From Istiophorus platypterus (taxonomy: Eukaryota > Chordata > Actinopteri > Istiophoriformes > Istiophoridae): a stretch of DNA of 64,000 nucleotides. Both the position numbers and the translations under genes were made by a program. Positions 62,322-64,000 of the stretch are shown piece by piece. How positions within the stretch are numbered: position 1 is the first letter of the stretch; the number at the start of each line of letters is the position of its first letter. The notes under the pieces were generated by a model. It had not been told where the DNA came from and ran no database searches. It was given only the letters and a program-made list of their open reading frames with translations. Location: assembly GCA_016859345.1 (NCBI GenBank), contig CM029116.1, positions 8,963,143 to 9,027,142 on the forward strand, written 5' to 3'.

Positions 62322-62328
62322 CGCACAC
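62289..62328 (+). repeat. (CA)n microsatellite with CG interruptions
   Basis: CA units with two GCACAC interruptions. Confidence 0.9.
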
Positions 62329-64000
62329 TGTCTGTCACATGCGCTGTACACAAGAAGAAGCACACACGTGCCCTTACAAGCATCAGACTGGTGTGAAATC
62401 TTCTAATCAATGGCAAAGGGCAGGTACTCTACCAATTATTTGAGTTAATCTACCTCTGTAGCCAGAGATTATAAGGTTACACATATGCACCAAGCACCGT
62501 TGATCAATTGAGAAATAGCCTGATAGTGCGACAATGCAAATGAGGCACAACGCAGCCACTGCTCATTTCCCAGGGTCAAGTTCCCCATCTCGGTATAACT
62601 CTGTATCGTCACAACAAACATGTTTTCTCATGAGCTTCTGCTTATTTCCCCTGTAGCGACCTGAACAAGTCATAGCACTCTCACCAGCTCTGCTTCCCAA
62701 CCTCTGATTTTGACAGATTTGCACTCTCACGCTGAATAATGAGTTACATGCACATACTGGCAGAGTGACACATTGGTCACATTGTTGGTCTTTTCATATA
62801 AATGGGTGTGTGACTATTTAATTCCTCTATCTGTGTGCCTCCGTTGGTGCCTTAAAAGGCCTTCTCACCCTCTCTTTTATTGACATTGACTTTATTTTGC
62901 AGAATAATGGGTACAGTATTTGTACCCTAAATATGTCTCCTGTAATGTTTTTGTATCTTGTCCAACCTCTAACTCTATAATTGAATTACTTGAAGTAAAA
63001 GTAATACGTTGTTCTACACGTGTGTGTATCCCCTGACCTGTACATGAACCTTAACCTTGGTGCGCTGGTGTTTCAAGAGTGCTGCCACACCAGGCAGAAG
63101 TGAAACCTGTGGGTGTGTGGCTTTGTGTCAGCCTGCAGTGTGTGTTTCTTTAAACATTTGTCTGTATGTTTGTGTGTCTTTTCATACCCACATTTGTACA
63201 GACGGCACTTGTACAGGCTGCATATCTAACGCCTGCCTTTTTTCTTTTTTTTTCTCCAATTCTCTCTCATTTTCTCCTTTTGTGGTGGGCATGTTCACTT
63301 CAGTGTGGTCACAGTTACGCACACTTTTGCAACCACTCTGGGGTTAAAAGTCAGAAGTACACACTTTCACATACAAACAGGGAAGGAAAGCACGTACACA
63401 ACCTGAGTTGTGCACGTACCGTTCTTTGCCCCTCTGTTATGGCTGACACCTTTGCATGGGAAGACACATGTGTCCAATTTCACATACTCATAGATTGTCA
63501 GTGGATGGGATTGTGAAAGCAAATTAGTTTTTGTGCCTAAAATGCAGCATGATTTGCATTTTAATACCACAGAAAGATAACAGTTGTCTTGTGACTCTGT
63601 TGTTTGAAAGGAGAAATGCGAGATGTCCAATGGCCTCTGTCAGCAGGAGAGCAAAGGCAGAGGGAAACAGAATTTAAGTGCAACTGTTTGGCAGGGTTTT
63701 TTCACTTGACACGTAGACTGAAAGAGAAAAAAATGTTCTCATTACGAAACTGCAATACCAAGGTCACCTACAATACAACATGACAGTTGGTTGAAATCCT
63801 TTGTCTGAATGTTTGTTGCCAGGTTTTTCCCTTGGAAACCAGTTGAGGTGTGACACGATGATGGGTTTTTGTAGTTATTTGCTTAAAATGCTAACGAAAG
63901 TTCGGTTGATCTAATACCAAACGCACATGCTGTAGGGCAACCTGTGAAGATCTATTTACCCTAAGGATAAATTCACCTTAAAGGTGCTATATATAATTTT

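Larger units (their letters stand above)
44323..64000. other. About 20 kb without a recognised gene
   Basis: Neither strand shows a zinc-finger, BTB or other recognisable exon. It carries the repeats listed at 46762, 47909, 55956, 56051, 59868, 60092, 60341 and 62289. By human gene order HIC1 would be the next gene, but its large coding exon would be plain if present, so it must lie further right or elsewhere. Unrecognised small exons cannot be excluded. Confidence 0.5.

Noticed and set aside
1..64000. tRNA, rRNA, CRISPR array, bacterial operon or viral genes
   Set aside because: None seen. GGTTCAAAT words near 14692 belong to a tandem repeat without a tRNA cloverleaf, and no regularly spaced array longer than three 25-bp units was found.

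Overview
The window is vertebrate nuclear DNA, almost certainly from a ray-finned (teleost) fish. It holds an intron-rich gene with canonical GT-AG junctions, many CA/TG microsatellites, a decayed Tc1-like transposon and several dispersed repeats typical of fish genomes. I could not determine the species. No bacterial operon, phage, CRISPR array, rRNA or tRNA gene is visible.

Two things are clearly functional. The first is the 3' three quarters of DPH1 (diphthamide biosynthesis 1) on the + strand: nine coding exons between 11077 and 32882. Their reading phases join perfectly into 339 residues plus a stop. The N-terminal exons (about 90-95 residues by comparison with human) are not present and must lie left of position 1, so 1-11076 is read as intron. 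The second is the miR-212/miR-132 microRNA cluster on the - strand (hairpins at about 41033-41118 and 40755-40845). Both arms of both hairpins can be read and match the known microRNAs.

The order DPH1(+) then miR-132/miR-212(-) is the arrangement on human chromosome 17p13.3, where HIC1 follows. The miRNA cluster is transcribed toward DPH1 (convergent). Behind it, at about 42.0-44.2 kb, lies a CpG-rich block with features expected of the promoter of this neuronal, activity-dependent cluster: a palindromic CRE, a CRE variant, a very good RE1 (REST/NRSF) element, two strong minus-strand splice donors and a TATA-like box. This block may be a shared or bidirectional promoter for the miRNA host RNA and a rightward gene such as HIC1. 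No HIC1 coding exon is visible up to 64000. No OVCA2 reading frame is visible between DPH1 and the cluster.

Layout: 1-11076, DPH1 upstream intron with one MITE and one dispersed repeat; 11077-32882, DPH1 exons and introns, including the Tc1 remnant (11427-12947) and a small transposon cut by a microsatellite (25931-26251); 32883 to about 33660, DPH1 3' UTR; 33.7-40.7 kb, non-coding spacer; 40.75-41.12 kb, miRNA cluster; 41.6-44.2 kb, regulatory CpG block; 44.2-64 kb, about 20 kb with no recognisable gene, only repeats and microsatellites.

Most short open frames in the window are chance frames in intron, intergenic or low-complexity DNA and are not annotated.
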